From Endozoicomonas sp. SCSIO W0465 (GTDB taxonomy: Bacteria > Pseudomonadota > Gammaproteobacteria > Pseudomonadales > Endozoicomonadaceae), in NCBI RefSeq assembly GCF_023716865.1, contig NZ_CP092417.1, positions 6,742,501 through 6,806,500 of the forward strand: DNA of 64,000 nucleotides, read 5' to 3'. A program made the translations under genes and the position numbers. Position 1 is the first letter of the stretch. Each line of letters begins with the position of its first letter. This document shows positions 26,105 to 35,289 of the stretch, one piece after another. The notes beneath the pieces were generated by a model. That model did no database searches and was not told where the DNA came from. It saw only the letters and a program-made list of their open reading frames with translations.

Positions 26105-27712
26105 GTAACTATTCAGCACTGAGCAAAGGCATATTACAGTAATTCCGAACAGCTCTATGAAGTGATTGATATATGTCCATTCCCTGTTTTCTGGCAGACG
26201 ACAAATAGCTGCGAATCCGTGCAAACATAGAACCACCGTCTGCACTCCTGAAGCAGCCTGAGATTTTCTGCTTTAACTTGGCCATTCGAACATCCCGCTC
26301 ACTGCCATTGTTATCGAAGGGAATGGTAAAATCTGACATGAAGCGCAGTGTCTCAGCCTTGAACTCAGTGAGTCGTTTGAAGAGATTGTAAGCTTTAGTA
26401 TTCTTGACTTTCTTGCGCTTAAGCTCCTCTCGTTGCTTCTCCATATAGACGACTTCTTTCATTAGAGCCCGCTGAAGCAACCGGTCATAAATCTTCTCGA
26501 TTCGTTCACAGACAACACTTGGCATCTGTAGCATACCTATGGTCTTAAAGCCCTTGCAGTAATGCCAGGAAAGCCTCAGTAGCTTCATCAATCGCAACGC
26601 CAGTTGATTGCTGTCCCTATCAACAACACCCAAAAGCTCCCTCAGGTGATGGGCATTGCAAAGTACGTGAGTTGCCGCATATGCAAAATAGGATTTCCAA
26701 TGATCATGAACCAGAACGCCTGCAAATGTTAGCAGTATGCCCATCGTGTCCATGGCCTCACGACCTCGCTTTTCAGACAAGTAGTAGAGCGTCCATTGTT
26801 CATCCCGCATAACGTGTAGCCAGTGCAAAGAGCCCTCGGCCCGCATACCCGTTTCATCGGCTCCGGCAACAGACGATTCCCGCAAGGCGTCACGAATAAC
26901 CTCTTCAGTAGAAGCCAGATTTTCATAGGTTCTGGCCACAAAATTGGCGACAGTGCCTGCACTTACACTCATTTTATAGAGAGTATTAAAATACTCTGAC
27001 ACGCGCTTAAAAGGCAGGAAATGGTATTGGTTAAGATAGACGGCCATAGCCTGTGTGGCTGAGCCATATTGTGCGGCAGCGGTAACACCTTCCGGGAATT
27101 CAGCCTGATTCCGACAACCACAAGTGCAGATTTTTACTTCAGCTCTATGGGCCGTTACTTCAAATTCACCCGGTCTCCCTGGTTCAAACACCTGTCGTTC
27201 AATATATTTGACCGGCTCACTATCAAGAAGAGACGCCTGACATTTATTGCATTCTTTAACCGGAAGGTACTCAATATAGTCAGGGATATCGACCTGTTTA
27301 AGACAAGTGCCCTGATGCCCTTTCTTTCCACCGGCTTTATTACCAGAAGACTGTCTCAGACTTTTAGGATTGGGTTTTTCATCCGATGGATCGGTATCTT
27401 TATCTGCGGAAAGGTCGTCAGAATGATCTGGAGAATTACTGTTTTTACAAGGTTTTTGATAACCATCAGACGATGGCGGCTTGCTGCTGTTTTGACTGTT
27501 CTTGCCAACCTTTTCTTCCAATTCTCGACATCGCTCTTCCAGACAGGCAACTCTCATCCGCAGCTCTGCATTCTCTTTCAAGAGAATCTCAGCCGACATA
27601 GTTGCGGGTAGTTCTGGAATCATGCTGGCGAATATTGTGGAAAAATGGTGCTTAAGAGGATGGTATAAAAATCAGAAAATTCCAGATTTATGTGGGGGTG
27701 CTGAACAGTTAC
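26105..27712 (-). mobile_element. Complete IS66-family element, 1608 bp
   Basis: The termini are GTAACTGTTCAGCACCCCC and GTAACTATTCAGCACTGAG, starting with the GTAA usual for IS66. The 8-bp target duplication is gatgcaac (26097-26104 and 27713-27720). A single transposase gene fills the element, with no tnpA or tnpB, as in the ISBst12-type branch. It is the reference for the other copies in this window. The target is 38 bp upstream of the DUF4124 start codon. Confidence 0.95.
26109..27623 (-). CDS. IS66 transposase (TnpC type), intact copy
   Basis: The protein has 504 residues. Residues 10-40 form a leucine-zipper-like helix (LLKENAELRMRVACLEERCR), and 41-100 are a polar linker. Cysteines C125/C128 and C166/C168/C170 form the zinc-ribbon region. 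The DDE residues are D256 (AGADETGMRAEG), D307 (VLVHDHWKSYF) and E442 (NNGSERDVRMAKL). A long insertion of charged helix lies between the second Asp and the Glu, as usual for IS66. This copy is full length and probably active, and near-identical copies occur six times in the window including fragments. One silent-looking difference gives Asp-Thr-Asp instead of Gly-Thr-Asp near residue 76. Confidence 0.95.
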   Translation of the reverse strand: MIPELPATMSAEILLKENAELRMRVACLEERCRELEEKVGKNSQNSSKPPSSDGYQKPCKNSNSPDHSDDLSADKDTDPSDEKPNPKSLRQSSGNKAGGKKGHQGTCLKQVDIPDYIEYLPVKECNKCQASLLDSEPVKYIERQVFEPGRPGEFEVTAHRAEVKICTCGCRNQAEFPEGVTAAAQYGSATQAMAVYLNQYHFLPFKRVSEYFNTLYKMSVSAGTVANFVARTYENLASTEEVIRDALRESSVAGADETGMRAEGSLHWLHVMRDEQWTLYYLSEKRGREAMDTMGILLTFAGVLVHDHWKSYFAYAATHVLCNAHHLRELLGVVDRDSNQLALRLMKLLRLSWHYCKGFKTIGMLQMPSVVCERIEKIYDRLLQRALMKEVVYMEKQREELKRKKVKNTKAYNLFKRLTEFKAETLRFMSDFTIPFDNNGSERDVRMAKLKQKISGCFRSADGGSMFARIRSYLSSARKQGMDIYQSLHRAVRNYCNMPLLSAE

Positions 27713-27960
27713 GATGCAACAATAAAAGATCAGGAACCAATCAGGAATCAATAACGTGATGCAACGACTGTTTTTTATTGCTCTACTGTTGTCTTCAGCT
27801 GCAATAGCAGAGCCTATCTATAAGTGGAAAGACAACAAAGGGGTTGTGCACTTCTCAACGACTCCACCTGAACAGCAAATCAATACTGAGACTATTGCCA
27901 AACCTGAACCACAAAGAATCTCAAACGGTGCCAGTCAAATGGCTCAGAATAAAGAAGACG

Positions 27961-29072
27961 TAGGACTTACGCATTGACAACAGGCTCTAAAATTTGATAA
28001 TGCCAAAAAACAGATGTCTTCAGGGATGAAAGTGAGAACTACCACTCGACCGACCACTGCACGATGCACTCTTGCAAAATACATTGGCTTTTTGATTAGT
28101 GAGCCAAAATCATCAACATGCACAAGACTGGCCGAGGTTACCGACTTTTCTCACGATAGCGCAAACCGCTTTCTTAAGCGTGAAAACTATCAGCCCAAAG
28201 ATATGTACGATGAAGCAGTCAAAAGTTTAAACCCTATTGGCGGCACCCTGAGCGTTGATGACAGCGTGCTCGACAAACCTTATAGCTACTCCGTGGCACT
28301 GGTTGGCCACTTTTGGTCGGGTAAACATCACCGAGTGGTTAAGGGAGTTAACCTCATCACCCTTTATTACACCGACGTATCCGGGCGCCATATGCCGGTG
28401 AATTACAGGATATACGACAAATCGGAAGACAAGACAAAAAACGACTACTTCCGTGAAATGTTGATTGAAGTGCTGGTATGGGGGCTGAAGCCAGCGTTCG
28501 TTACCGGTGACTCCTGGTACAGCTGCACGACTAACCTGAAGACGATTAAAAACCATCAGACTGGGTTTATGTTTGCCGTTGAGAAAAACAGGACAGTATC
28601 ACTGGAAAAAGGTAAATGGCAGCAGGTTCAACACCTCGACATCCCCGACAATGGTCTGGATGTATGGCTCAAAAACTTCGGTAAGATCCGGTTGTTCAGG
28701 ACGATGCTAAAAGACCAGCGTCGCCACTACGTGGTTTACTTGCCAGAGGAAGTCCCTTTTGAACGCAATGACTTCAAGCAGATCCATGACCAGCACTGGC
28801 AGATCGAACAGTTTCACAGGGCGATCAAGCAGGTTTGCCATATTGAGCACTTTCAGGTTCGCAGCGAACGACCCGTCAGAAACCATATATTTGCTGCAAT
28901 TTTAGCTTTTGTTTATCTCCAGAAAATGCAGATAGAGCAGGAGTTTACGAATATTTATCAGCACCAACGGGGGCTGTTTAAAGAGACAATAGGCGCTTTC
29001 ATTGAGAGTTTTGCAAAGGGGAAGGATCACCTCCTACCAAAATTTATCGGTGTCATCAATGCGTAAGTCCTA
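27961..29072 (+). mobile_element. IS701-like element, 1112 bp, TSD agacg
   Basis: The terminal inverted repeats begin TAGGACTTACGCATTGA. The 5-bp repeat agacg lies on both sides (27956-27960 and 29073-29077). The element carries one transposase gene in the same direction as the host gene. Confidence 0.85.
28014..29066 (+). CDS. IS701-like (IS4-superfamily) DDE transposase
   Basis: The protein has 350 residues. Catalytic blocks visible are TLSVDDSVLDKPYS (first Asp), AFVTGDSWYSC (second Asp) and HWQIEQFHRAIKQV (Glu with downstream Lys). The N-terminal helical region resembles IS701-type proteins. The ATG at 28014 is used; a second ATG four codons later is possible. The frame is intact. Confidence 0.85.
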   Translation: MSSGMKVRTTTRPTTARCTLAKYIGFLISEPKSSTCTRLAEVTDFSHDSANRFLKRENYQPKDMYDEAVKSLNPIGGTLSVDDSVLDKPYSYSVALVGHFWSGKHHRVVKGVNLITLYYTDVSGRHMPVNYRIYDKSEDKTKNDYFREMLIEVLVWGLKPAFVTGDSWYSCTTNLKTIKNHQTGFMFAVEKNRTVSLEKGKWQQVQHLDIPDNGLDVWLKNFGKIRLFRTMLKDQRRHYVVYLPEEVPFERNDFKQIHDQHWQIEQFHRAIKQVCHIEHFQVRSERPVRNHIFAAILAFVYLQKMQIEQEFTNIYQHQRGLFKETIGAFIESFAKGKDHLLPKFIGVINA

Positions 29073-29106
29073 AGACGGTGTTTGTCAACATAGTTGTCGC
29101 CTCAAC

Positions 29107-30048
29107 TTAAGCGGCTTTGCTTAGTTGATCATCAGCAGGTCTGTCGGGATTCAACCAGACTTCATCAGCCAGATCCCAGTTCCTTGTTGACCTCTTTCCC
29201 CAGCGCTCTGGGTGACGTTCTTTGGCTTGTTCATAAACCTTTCTGCGGTTAGCCATAAGCACCTTGGTTTCACCACGATGCCTTTGCCCGGGTGTCAGAA
29301 ATTTCAGCCCACTGTGCTTGTGCTCTTCGTTGTACCATTGGGCAAAACCATGCACCCAGCTACGTGCTGCTTCAAGATCAGCAAATGGCGTGCGCGGATA
29401 ACCAGGGCGGTATTTCAGGGTTCTGAATATGGCCTCGGAAAAGGGGTTATCATCACTGACCCGGGGACGACTGAATGAGCTCACGACCCCAAGACGCTGC
29501 AGTGTTGACAGCATAGTGCCACCCTTCATGGGACTACCATTATCTGAGTGCAGAACCAGTGGCCACTCCAAGGCTGCAATTCCCTGTTTGATACAGGCTT
29601 TAGTGATCATTTCTGATGCATGCTCAGCTGATTCGGTTTCATGAATTTCCCATGTAACAATCATACGACTAAAGATGTCTATCACCAGGTACAGGTAATA
29701 AAACTGCCCCCGTATCGGAGAGCGCAGATAGGTAATATCCCAGGACCAGACCTGGTTGGGTCCGGTAGCACACCAGGACGTTGGCTTATACCTGTTTGGC
29801 TTGGCAGCACTGCCCCGATGATGCTGTTGCCCTGTTTCCTCCAACACCCGGTAAAATGTCCTTTCAGACCCCATATAGAGACCTTCATCTAACAATGTGG
29901 GCACAATCTGGCTGGGCGGAAGGCTTTTGAACCGCTCGCTGTTACAGACGTCAACAATCGCCTGTCGCTCAGCTTCAGAAAACTTGTTAACCGGTTCTGG
30001 CCTGTCAGCATTTTTGCGATTATCTGCGCGCACGTCATCACCCTGCAT
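29107..30048 (-). CDS. IS3-family transposase OrfB (integrase domain)
   Basis: The product contains the rve core: WSWDITYL (Asp), VLHSDNGSPM (Asp) and DDNPFSEAIFRTLKYR (Glu). The 313-residue frame from the ATG at 30048 is only part. The same frame is open upstream to about 30190 (SLIKQAVKDGARQSKACKAL, a helix-turn-helix-like segment). The natural product is therefore probably an OrfAB fusion made by a -1 slip on the run of six G near the end of orfA, as in other IS3 elements. Confidence 0.9.
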   Translation of the reverse strand: MQGDDVRADNRKNADRPEPVNKFSEAERQAIVDVCNSERFKSLPPSQIVPTLLDEGLYMGSERTFYRVLEETGQQHHRGSAAKPNRYKPTSWCATGPNQVWSWDITYLRSPIRGQFYYLYLVIDIFSRMIVTWEIHETESAEHASEMITKACIKQGIAALEWPLVLHSDNGSPMKGGTMLSTLQRLGVVSSFSRPRVSDDNPFSEAIFRTLKYRPGYPRTPFADLEAARSWVHGFAQWYNEEHKHSGLKFLTPGQRHRGETKVLMANRRKVYEQAKERHPERWGKRSTRNWDLADEVWLNPDRPADDQLSKAA

Positions 30049-30167
30049 CCAGCGTTGTACAGTTCTTTCTGTAAGACCAAGGGCTTTGCAGGCTTTTGAC
30101 TGACGAGCCCCATCTTTAACTGCCTGTTTAATCAGGCTAACAGCATTTTGTCGATCCGGGAGAGAGA

Positions 30168-30677
30168 CTAATCGTCCTCTGGCGCCCCCCAGATCTCTTG
30201 GGCCTTTTTTGTGAGTACCAGCAAGGCAGCAGTTTCTGCTAACGCCTTGTCCTTGCGATTGAGTTCACGCTCAAGCTTTTTGATGGTTTTCTTATCTTTT
30301 TTGTGTTCGTCAGACAGCGCCTTACGCTGTTTTGACTGACTTTCAGGCTGGACAGAAACACTGTTAATAAAGGCAGCCTTCCACTGCTGAATTTGTTCAG
30401 CAAACAGACCTTTTTTACGACAGTATTCAGCCATTTCTGCTTCATTTAACGCAGCCGTTTCAATGATTACGGCTAACTTGTTTTCAGTTGTCCATTGATC
30501 TGGATTCTTTCCGTCGCCCGGCACAGGCACTCCTTTAGATACTGCTTTCTTTCGCCAAGTGTACAGGGTCACATCAGAGATACCAGTCTCACGTACCAAC
30601 TGCGAAACTGGCACATTATTGGGTGGCATCATCTTCTGAATGATGGACTCTTTGAACTCTTCTGAATAGCGGGCCAT
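30168..30677 (-). CDS. IS3-family OrfA (helix-turn-helix protein)
   Basis: The 169-residue protein starts MARYSEEFKESIIQKMM, with the HTH segment VSQLVRETGISDVTLYTWRK. A second helical region and a C-terminal leucine-zipper-like stretch (KKTIKKLERELNRKDKALAE) follow. It binds the IS ends, and by -1 frameshifting on TGGGGGGCG (minus strand) it would fuse to OrfB. The frame stops 12 bases after that run. Confidence 0.88.
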   Translation of the reverse strand: MARYSEEFKESIIQKMMPPNNVPVSQLVRETGISDVTLYTWRKKAVSKGVPVPGDGKNPDQWTTENKLAVIIETAALNEAEMAEYCRKKGLFAEQIQQWKAAFINSVSVQPESQSKQRKALSDEHKKDKKTIKKLERELNRKDKALAETAALLVLTKKAQEIWGAPEDD

Positions 30678-30986
30678 TGATTACTCATAGACCGCCCCCT
30701 GTTGAGATTTCTAATTTCAGGAGAGGCGACAACTATGCTGACACAGGGGGAAGATAGTGAAGCAGCTGTCAAAAAACAGGCAATAGAATCCATCGAAGAA
30801 CCGCGGCCGAAAACAGAAGAAGAACGGGCCTACTGCAATTCACTGAAAGGTAATATAGCCATGTTGAAAAGTAGCCCGCGGCTTCGCATAAAAAACAAAA
30901 ATGGAGAGTATGAAATTCTCGATGATGCCGGCCGTCAAAAGGAGATGGCCCGAATTAACAAACTTCTTAATGAGTTCTGTCACTAG

Positions 30987-31252
30987 GAGGCATATACCTT
31001 ACTTCACAGAGAGCAACCAAATTGCTTATGGACGTATAAACATAGGAAAAAACGTCCGCATCTTTCTATGAAAAGTATCGGCTGGTGGATCAAAAAACCA
31101 GCCAACCGATGCTCACCCCCGGCCGAATCCTGCCGATTTTGAATAGTTAATGTGTTGGTGTTGATTGATAACGACCAGTCGTTGCTCGTCCAACCGAGTT
31201 TTACCAGCTATCAGCTCACCAACATTGGTCATGGAAGAAAGGCTGCAGGAAA
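30987..31252. other. Intergenic region before the YobI-like gene
   Basis: No gene is seen. An inverted repeat, GGCTGGT...ACCAGCC (about 31079-31103), could be a weak terminator for the DUF4124 gene. AGGAAA lies directly before the ATG at 31253. No clear promoter boxes could be assigned. Confidence 0.4.
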
Positions 31253-34200
31253 ATGATGGCTCTTATTCAACAGTCAGGATTGGTTCGCCTTAAAAGCAGA
31301 TTTTACAACACAGTCAGGGTTGGCTGGAGAGCAGCAAAGGCAGGCTGGCAAGCGGCCAGAGAAAAGTACTCTCAGCAATATCCTGAGCATGACCAAGCGA
31401 CTACTATCCATTTAGCTCACCAGAAAGCAGGCAGGACATTTTCCCAATTTCTGAAAAGTCATGATAGCCAATCACTCTTCAGGCCTCTGCCCCCGGCGAT
31501 GGGACAACATGACCCAATCGAAAGGTACGAAAGAGAGCTTCAGACTGCCCTGAATGCAGAAGAACAGCCCGAAATCCGAAATATTGCCATCTCCGGAACC
31601 ATTAATAGCGGCAACAGTTCATTTATTAACACATTCATAGAGCGTAACCCACAATTCAAATACGCCCGGATTGCTTTGCCAGCGTTGTCAGAAATCAATG
31701 CCAGCATTCCACCAGGCAACCATCAAAATGAGAACCAAGATGAGAACGCAGATGAGAACGAAAATGAGAAGGCATTATTAGGGCAACTTCTGTTCAATAT
31801 CACAGGTAAAACACCGGATGAAATGAAGGTGGAACAGCCTCAGTCCAGAGGCTGGCAGAGAGTCATTACTGTGCTTATGGCCTTATTAACCAGCTATTCC
31901 ATTGCAACACTTGGCTATCTCAGCGGCAGCCTGGGTATTGATCAAAGTGCAATCATCAAAGCACTTCATCGACATTTACCTGACCCGATGCTGGCCTTTA
32001 CGAAGAAGTATGCCCCCTTATTGGCTGAACTCTCAGTACTATTGATTGCAACACTTATGATACTGTACCTATTCTCAGGATTACAAAAACTGAGATCTGG
32101 CCAAATAAGCAGGCTACCCAGGCTGGAGAGCAGTACAGGTCGATCCGCTTCCGATAGTTACCTCCATCAAATCACTCATGCCTTTGCCCATAGCGGGCAT
32201 AATGTTGTCATTGTTGAGAATATGCTAAGCCGCTGCCAACTGGACACACTGCATCGTGTCAATGGATACCTGAATGGCTCAGGTCTCATTCAACAACCAA
32301 TCTATTTTGTCTATGTTCTGGCGGATGAAATACTGACGGCCAGAGAACGTACCCGCTTTTTTGACCTGATTATTCCCATTACGCCTGCTCTTAATTGTGA
32401 AAATGCCGGTTACAGGCTGTACAAGCAGCTGAAAACCATCAAAAGCAGTGGCCGGAATGTCGCTGATCAGATGGATAAAGCGTTGATTTACAATGTGGCA
32501 CATGCCATTGATGACATGGAATTGATGGCCAATATCGTCAATGAATTTCATATTTACCTTGACCAGTTTTCCCCGGGTCATAAAGCGCTGAATAAAAACA
32601 AGCTGTTTTCCATGGTTGTCATTAAGAACCTTTATCCAAAAGAGCATGCAGAATTAACCCATGATATGGGAATATTCTGGAAGGTTTTCAATGAAAATGA
32701 GCTGCCGGATAAAACGGTTGCTGAAATGCTGCATCAGGGCGTTAGGGCGAATTCAGTTTCGAGAGAGCTCACGGTAGAGCACTTTCGCCCTGTACTCTAC
32801 TTAATCATAAATGGGTATTTTGCAGAAGATTACCGGGACTATCTGTTTTATTGCTCTCCAGATACACCTGATGAAAATCAGGTCACTTCATGGCAACCGG
32901 TCACGATCCCCCCGCAACACCTTAAGTATCAGGTCAGCACTGTCAGCCAGAAAAATAGCAACTTTGACGGGAACCATGACAATGTAAGCAAGGCGATTAT
33001 TTCCTCAATTGCGGCCATCACAGATATTCGCCCCATTGTCAGACTGGTCGACAGCCATCCAGAGATATGGGCCTGGCTGAAAAAACATCAGGTGAAATTT
33101 GACCGTCTTTCTCTCAGGCATTGTACACAGAGAATGGCTTTCAGGATCATTGAAGACGAAATGTATACGTTGAATTCTCACATGGTGGGATTACTTCTGG
33201 CATTTACCACCGAACAACAACCAACGGCATTGGCGCCAATCAGTTACTCTGCCCTATGCTCTTGCGGGCATCACAGGTTGATAGGCCAGATACATGAAAA
33301 CCTGCATGAGTTTGTGACCAATGTACTTCTTGTCCAGCCTGATCTTAAAGAGGATCAGCGTTACCTTGTTGAGCTTTTGAACGCTCCTGTATTGAAAACG
33401 GACGACAAAATGCAGTTACTTAAACAATCAAGGCACAAACTGCCCAGTATCAGGGAAACACTGAATTACAGTTTGTCATTATCCGCCCAATTGTTAGAGG
33501 AAAATCTGGTTACTGCTTCATGGGCCGATGTTCTTCATATCTTTCAGTTAAATCAGAAAAATTCTTTAAATCCACTGCTCATCAAGTTTATCTCTATTCC
33601 GGAAAATACAGAAACGCTGGCATTGCACGCACTACCTAATAACCCAGATACAGCTAACCTGCTCATGGTTCTTATTCACACCAAAGAAATCCGGGATGCA
33701 ACGTTAAACCAGCTTCTCTCGGCATTTCCTGCTTTTTATCTTGAGGACCTTAACCTCAAAGATATATCCCCAAGTCGGATTGAGATCATTAGTCAGCATC
33801 CCAAGTGCCAGTTTTCATTCGTAAGCCTTGAGTGGCTGGCGAAAAATGAAAATCACGGTAAGCCTGACACCGCCTTTGACTATCTGTTACGTTTCTGGAA
33901 TGAGTACAAAGCCAGCGCCGTGAATACCACTCAATTAACGGTTAATACCATTGTAAGACTGCTTTCCAGCGACAAAATTAAGGTCAATGATCAGTTATGG
34001 CTCTGCAACCTGTTAAACGATGAAAATGAAATTGATGGTCGTATATTGGCTGCAATGCTATCACCCATAACCTCACAGCCAGCTGAACACTTTGCCATGA
34101 AAATCGGATTCATCCGGCTTGAGACACTGATGGCAATGGCCACATCACCGGAAAAGATTCGTTTACTGTCGCAACAGGTAAAACACCTATCCTGGCATGA

Positions 34201-34408
34201 GGTATTAACGCTCCTTTCACGACTGGATATTGAAGGTACCGGTCAACTCATGAAAGAAAACAACCAGTTCTCATTATCCGGTACCTGGGAGAATATTGAA
34301 TTAATAAAGGCTCTTAAGCAGGCATATCATATAGAGTCTGTTGTGGTGAAAGAGGACCAAAGAATTCGTGCCTGTATAAAACAGTCTTCACCGCAATCCA
34401 TCAGGTGA
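31253..34408 (+). CDS. YobI-like membrane P-loop protein with degenerate nucleotide site
   Basis: The 1051-residue protein shares the layout and several signature blocks of YobI-type NTPases. The N-terminal block is ERYERELQTALN, then NIAISGTINSGNSSFINTFI (residues 110-129). Two membrane helices (about 204-226 and 256-276) follow. The Walker B region is NVVIVENMLSR, followed by YFVYVLADEIL and RTRFFDLIIPITPALN (351-381). A later helix block is DDMELMANIVNEFHIY with LFSMVVIKNLYPKEH. The rest is long helical sequence. In the Walker A the essential Lys of GxxxxGK[ST] is Asn (GTINSGNS, 115-122), and the Walker B acidic pair is altered, so ATP hydrolysis is unlikely. A repetitive Asp/Glu/Asn stretch sits at 158-173. 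YobI-type proteins are thought to act in conflict or defence settings; any such role here is inference. No partner gene lies next to it. Confidence 0.75.
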   Translation: MMALIQQSGLVRLKSRFYNTVRVGWRAAKAGWQAAREKYSQQYPEHDQATTIHLAHQKAGRTFSQFLKSHDSQSLFRPLPPAMGQHDPIERYERELQTALNAEEQPEIRNIAISGTINSGNSSFINTFIERNPQFKYARIALPALSEINASIPPGNHQNENQDENADENENEKALLGQLLFNITGKTPDEMKVEQPQSRGWQRVITVLMALLTSYSIATLGYLSGSLGIDQSAIIKALHRHLPDPMLAFTKKYAPLLAELSVLLIATLMILYLFSGLQKLRSGQISRLPRLESSTGRSASDSYLHQITHAFAHSGHNVVIVENMLSRCQLDTLHRVNGYLNGSGLIQQPIYFVYVLADEILTARERTRFFDLIIPITPALNCENAGYRLYKQLKTIKSSGRNVADQMDKALIYNVAHAIDDMELMANIVNEFHIYLDQFSPGHKALNKNKLFSMVVIKNLYPKEHAELTHDMGIFWKVFNENELPDKTVAEMLHQGVRANSVSRELTVEHFRPVLYLIINGYFAEDYRDYLFYCSPDTPDENQVTSWQPVTIPPQHLKYQVSTVSQKNSNFDGNHDNVSKAIISSIAAITDIRPIVRLVDSHPEIWAWLKKHQVKFDRLSLRHCTQRMAFRIIEDEMYTLNSHMVGLLLAFTTEQQPTALAPISYSALCSCGHHRLIGQIHENLHEFVTNVLLVQPDLKEDQRYLVELLNAPVLKTDDKMQLLKQSRHKLPSIRETLNYSLSLSAQLLEENLVTASWADVLHIFQLNQKNSLNPLLIKFISIPENTETLALHALPNNPDTANLLMVLIHTKEIRDATLNQLLSAFPAFYLEDLNLKDISPSRIEIISQHPKCQFSFVSLEWLAKNENHGKPDTAFDYLLRFWNEYKASAVNTTQLTVNTIVRLLSSDKIKVNDQLWLCNLLNDENEIDGRILAAMLSPITSQPAEHFAMKIGFIRLETLMAMATSPEKIRLLSQQVKHLSWHEVLTLLSRLDIEGTGQLMKENNQFSLSGTWENIELIKALKQAYHIESVVVKEDQRIRACIKQSSPQSIR

Positions 34409-34538
34409 TACAGTACGCGACTTATTTCGAAACTTTGTGGTATTGGAGATCGAAGCGCCTGTCATCACTCACCAAAATCCGACAACTGAGCATCCAGCCA
34501 GAGTTTGCCAGCAGATCTCATAAATCCTAGACAGCAGG

Positions 34539-34850
34539 TCAACTCATTAAGCGATCAAACTGCTCAATAATCAGCAACAGCTTCTCAACGTCCAGCCGCT
34601 CAAGCGGCAAGGCCTCTTCTGCATAGGACTTGATATTTGAACCCTTTGGCAGAGTGCCTCCGCTATCGATAATGGCCCGGACACGGGGAACAAAAATCCA
34701 CTGCAACCACTGACTGAATGCCATGGTATCCATACAAAAAGGTGTGGTGCTGGCCATGGTTTCAACGGCCGGGGGCATGGGAAGCCAGACATCCTGCCTG
34801 CGGAGCTCTGACTCAATAGCCTCCAGCAAAACAATAACTTCTTCAGACAT
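34539..34850 (-). CDS. yqcC: YqcC family protein (DUF446)
   Basis: The 103-residue helical protein has the family pattern LEAIESELRRQDVWLP, a central PFCMDTMAFSQWLQWIFVPR and a C-terminal LDVEKLLLIIEQFDRL. The function is unknown; it is often found next to truC or other housekeeping genes. It follows the TPR lipoprotein by one base, in the same direction, and probably shares its transcript and that of mrcB. Confidence 0.9.
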   Translation of the reverse strand: MSEEVIVLLEAIESELRRQDVWLPMPPAVETMASTTPFCMDTMAFSQWLQWIFVPRVRAIIDSGGTLPKGSNIKSYAEEALPLERLDVEKLLLIIEQFDRLMS

Positions 34851-34851
34851 A

Positions 34852-35289
34852 TCAGCTATTTAATGCGCTTAACAAATGGTTGATTTTTCGTTCCAGCATA
34901 AAACCCGGTTTCAGGCTTAACGCTCTCTCTGCTAATTGCCGGGACTGTGCAAAACGTCCCTGATCCCTGCGCAGCAAGGCCAGCTGGTAATAAACGTCCG
35001 GGGCCGTTGGACTGATGCGCATCGCCCGTCCAAGTGCACTTTCAGCTTCATCAAATCTGCCAGCTTCCCGGGCATTCCAGGCCTGGTTCAATAATGTGCC
35101 CAACGCATCCTGACGCTGCCCATAGGGTGATGATGACACATCAGGCTGCTCTTCCTGTATCAATACCGGCGAAGAGCAACCCGCCAGAACGCCAGTCAAA
35201 AACAGCACCACGAACAATCCGGGTGAAAACGATAGCACTTTTCCACACCGCTTGGTCAGGGAGGTCAGGAAGATAGTGTTATGCATCAT
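34852..35289 (-). CDS. TPR-containing lipoprotein
   Basis: The 145-residue protein has a lipobox (LTGVLAGC) after a hydrophobic segment, so it is expected to be anchored in the envelope by its lipid-modified Cys. Two TPR-like units follow (AWNAREAGRFDEAESALGRA, then VYYQLALLRRDQGRFAQSRQ). Its start codon overlaps the mrcB stop (ATGA), so it is translationally coupled to PBP1b. That pairing suggests a helper role in peptidoglycan synthesis (inference). Confidence 0.88.
   Translation of the reverse strand: MMHNTIFLTSLTKRCGKVLSFSPGLFVVLFLTGVLAGCSSPVLIQEEQPDVSSSPYGQRQDALGTLLNQAWNAREAGRFDEAESALGRAMRISPTAPDVYYQLALLRRDQGRFAQSRQLAERALSLKPGFMLERKINHLLSALNS

Larger units (their letters stand above)
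29083..30743 (-). mobile_element. IS3-family element, about 1661 bp
   Basis: Terminal repeats TGTCAACATAGTTGTCGCC (left) and TGTCAGCATAGTTGTCGCC (right, complement) differ at one position. It encodes overlapping orfA and orfB. No target duplication is seen (GTT on one side, CAG on the other), yet cutting exactly at these ends keeps the host DUF4124 gene in frame. Confidence 0.85.
27759..30986 (+). pseudogene. DUF4124 protein gene, interrupted by two insertion sequences
   Basis: The first piece (27759-27960) encodes a signal peptide (LFFIALLLSSAAIA) and the DUF4124 start EPIYKWKDNKGVVHFSTTPP. The last piece (30744-30986) is the C-terminal part (KTEEERAYCNSLKGNIAML, then ILDDAGRQKEMARINKLLNEF). 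Removing the IS701-like element with one AGACG repeat and the IS3-like element (29083-30743) joins them in frame as ...NKEDGVQGEDSEAAV. The intact protein would have had about 150 residues and be exported. In pseudomonads a gene of this type lies between mrcB and ilvI, which supports the reconstructed order. Its function is unknown. Confidence 0.85.
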
